Below are positions 62,493-64,000 of a stretch of DNA of 64,000 nucleotides, one piece after another. The notes below the pieces were generated by a model. The model had not been told where the DNA came from. It saw nothing but the letters and a program-made list of their open reading frames with translations, and ran no database searches. This DNA is from Xanthobacteraceae bacterium (GTDB lineage Bacteria > Pseudomonadota > Alphaproteobacteria > Rhizobiales > Xanthobacteraceae). Position 1 is the first letter of the stretch; each line of letters starts with the position of its first letter. Where the stretch lies: contig JAIESR010000013.1 of assembly GCA_019745775.1 (NCBI GenBank), forward strand, positions 1-64,000, read 5' to 3'. Both the position numbers and the translations under genes were made by a program.

Positions 62493-64000
62493 TCAGAAAA
62501 GAAAGTCGTTCGCGCCGATGGTGAACGGCAGCACGTTCTCGATGATGATGCCGCTCGTCGGCCGCACGCCGAGCTCGGGCGTGATGTAGACGATCGCATC
62601 GCCTCCGCTGTAGAGGACCGTCAGATCGCTGAAATCGAGGCCGCGTCCCTGGAACGAGATCACGTCCTGGGCTTTGCCGAAATCCTGCCAATCGTGGATC
62701 GTGTCCCAGCCGGCGGCCTTCCTGAAATCGAAGGTATCGTTGCCGAGACCGCCGTAGAGGTCATCGTTGCCGGCATTGCCGGCGAGGACGTCGGCGCCGT
62801 CACCGCCGCTGAGCACGTCATTTCCCGCGCCGCCGGAGAGTTGATCATTCCCGGCACCACCGTTCATGGTGTCGTTGCCGTTGCCGCCGTTCAGCTTGTC
62901 GGCTCCGCTGCCGCCGCTGAGCGTATCGTCGCCGTCGTAGCCGAACAGCTGATCATTACCACCATTGCCGATCAGCACGTTGTTCGCGGCGTTGCCTTTG
63001 ATGACGTCGTGGCCCGAGCCGCCGGTGGCGTTCTCGATCAGCGAGCGTGCATCGCCGTTGAATTGCAGCGCGTTGTAGACGTTGCCGCTCGCGAAGATGT
63101 TGTTGGCGATGCTCAGTTGCGCCAGCTGGCCGCTCTGGAAGTTCGAATGGCCGCCAGGCGCGAGATCGATCAGGAGATTCGACGTGTAGTTGGAGAGATT
63201 GTAGGTATCGATCCCGTCGCCGTCCCAGATGGTGCGGAAGATGCGATTGCCCGACGGCGTTCCTTGCCCGACACCGTCCACGAACATCTCGCCGGTGGTG
63301 GTACTGAACATATAGACGGTGTTGCCGGCATTGGTGCCGAAGTCGGCACCATACATGTACTGGATCGCCTGGATGTCGAGCATCATCAGCGACTGCGCGA
63401 AACTGTGCGCCTGCGTATCGCCGGGCACGGGGATGTCCGGCGCGCCCACATAGTGGCGGTAGGTCATCACCGAATATTCCATCGAGTTGAGATCGTCGGG
63501 CAGGATGTCCATGGTCGGGCCCGGCCGGTCGTTGCCGTGGCCGTGCTTCAGCCCGACGGTGTGGCCAAGCTCGTGCAGCACCACGTAGTAGGCGCTGTTG
63601 CCGACCTGCACATTGCTGAAGCGAGGCTGATCGACGTTGAACCAGGCGTCGCCGCCGCGATCGACGAGGCCGGGAAAATAGCCGATGCCGCCGGGCGGCG
63701 CGCCGGTTTCGGCGTCGTTGAACAGGCTTGCGCGCGCGAAGCTCGAGTCGGCGTCCGCGCCCGAAGCGACCTTGGTATAATTGAGCAGCGAGACCGCCAT
63801 CAGCTCGGACGCGATCGCCTTGTCGATCGCAGCTTCGAGCGAAGGCGTGACGGCAGCGAACGTGGAGAAGTCGAACGTAGGAGCGCCTGGAACCGACCCG
63901 TCGGTGAAATAGGTCGACGCGTTGTAGTAGCTCGATGTCGTCGGGAAATTGTAAGTGAGATTCACGTTGCTCCAGTGGAACAGGCCGAGCAACGAATCGA
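62493..64000 (-). CDS. Serralysin-type metalloprotease, 5' end cut by window edge
   Basis: Partial secreted zinc protease, 502 codons in the window. Zinc site HELGHTVGLKHGH (HExxHxxGxxH), Met-turn YSVMTY, and the M10B C-terminal core (LMMLDIQAIQYMYGADFG). Calcium-binding RTX nonapeptide repeats follow (GNGGNDQLF, GGSGADKLNG, GGAGNDQLSG), then the C-terminal type I secretion signal ending NDFLF. Just before the edge the frame reads DSLLGLFHWSN, the usual serralysin opening, so only a short N-terminus is missing. No type I exporter genes are visible. Confidence 0.93.
   Translation of the reverse strand, partial: DSLLGLFHWSNVNLTYNFPTTSSYYNASTYFTDGSVPGAPTFDFSTFAAVTPSLEAAIDKAIASELMAVSLLNYTKVASGADADSSFARASLFNDAETGAPPGGIGYFPGLVDRGGDAWFNVDQPRFSNVQVGNSAYYVVLHELGHTVGLKHGHGNDRPGPTMDILPDDLNSMEYSVMTYRHYVGAPDIPVPGDTQAHSFAQSLMMLDIQAIQYMYGADFGTNAGNTVYMFSTTTGEMFVDGVGQGTPSGNRIFRTIWDGDGIDTYNLSNYTSNLLIDLAPGGHSNFQSGQLAQLSIANNIFASGNVYNALQFNGDARSLIENATGGSGHDVIKGNAANNVLIGNGGNDQLFGYDGDDTLSGGSGADKLNGGNGNDTMNGGAGNDQLSGGAGNDVLSGGDGADVLAGNAGNDDLYGGLGNDTFDFRKAAGWDTIHDWQDFGKAQDVISFQGRGLDFSDLTVLYSGGDAIVYITPELGVRPTSGIIIENVLPFTIGANDFLF

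Overview
The window looks like a chromosomal segment from a free-living alphaproteobacterium of the Rhizobiales (Hyphomicrobiales), close to the Bradyrhizobiaceae/Xanthobacteraceae. This is inferred from the high GC content, the rpoD-dnaG neighbourhood, the lrp / trxB / vtlR(lsrB)-like order, a tRNA-His without an encoded G-1 and with A73, a PdhS-type cytoplasmic histidine kinase, a phasin gene, and many solitary Bug-type (tripartite tricarboxylate) binding proteins. No species can be named from the sequence alone.

Layout. 1-3.9 kb: 3'-truncated rpoD and dnaG. 4-15 kb: two near-duplicate alpha/beta hydrolases (one with a Tat signal), a CocE/NonD hydrolase, five Bug-type receptors, a two-gene chromate transporter and a LigI-like amidohydrolase. 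15-19.4 kb: housekeeping (zinc-ribbon protein, GatB/YqeY protein, carA) followed by a HAD phosphatase, a cupin and a methyltransferase. 19.4-27.7 kb: two more Bug receptors, a LemA-DUF2207 membrane pair, an exported ClpP-fold protein, a YihY-family membrane protein and a UROD/MetE-fold protein. 27.8-32 kb: carB behind a leader terminator, then greA with a strong terminator. 32-35 kb: a TRAP transporter operon (dctPQM order). 35-38.1 kb: Lrp-family regulator, trxB, a VtlR/LsrB-like LysR regulator and, just downstream of it, an unannotated small-RNA gene with the architecture of the AbcR family.

38.2-57 kb is a catabolic region. It has a five-gene operon (binding protein, ATPase, two permeases, aldehyde dehydrogenase), a ThDP-dependent enzyme, a LysR regulator, two paralogous class II aldolase-fold enzymes flanking an FAD oxidoreductase and an SDR, a Rieske ring-hydroxylating oxygenase (alpha, beta, ferredoxin; no reductase), a FAH-family hydrolase, an exported M20 amidohydrolase and an alpha/beta hydrolase. 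Together they suggest uptake and oxidation of an unknown, probably aromatic or cyclic, carboxylate. The last 7 kb hold an HtrA-like pseudoprotease that lacks all three catalytic residues, tRNA-His, a phasin with a candidate PhaR operator, the PdhS-like kinase, and a serralysin-type metalloprotease cut by the window edge.

The most interesting items are the AbcR-like sRNA beside the VtlR-like regulator, the HtrA-like pseudoprotease, the DnaG with all four zinc ligands replaced and a DnaA-box-like inverted repeat upstream, the AT-richer Bug gene with two mutually exclusive leader hairpins, and the seven orphan Bug receptors.
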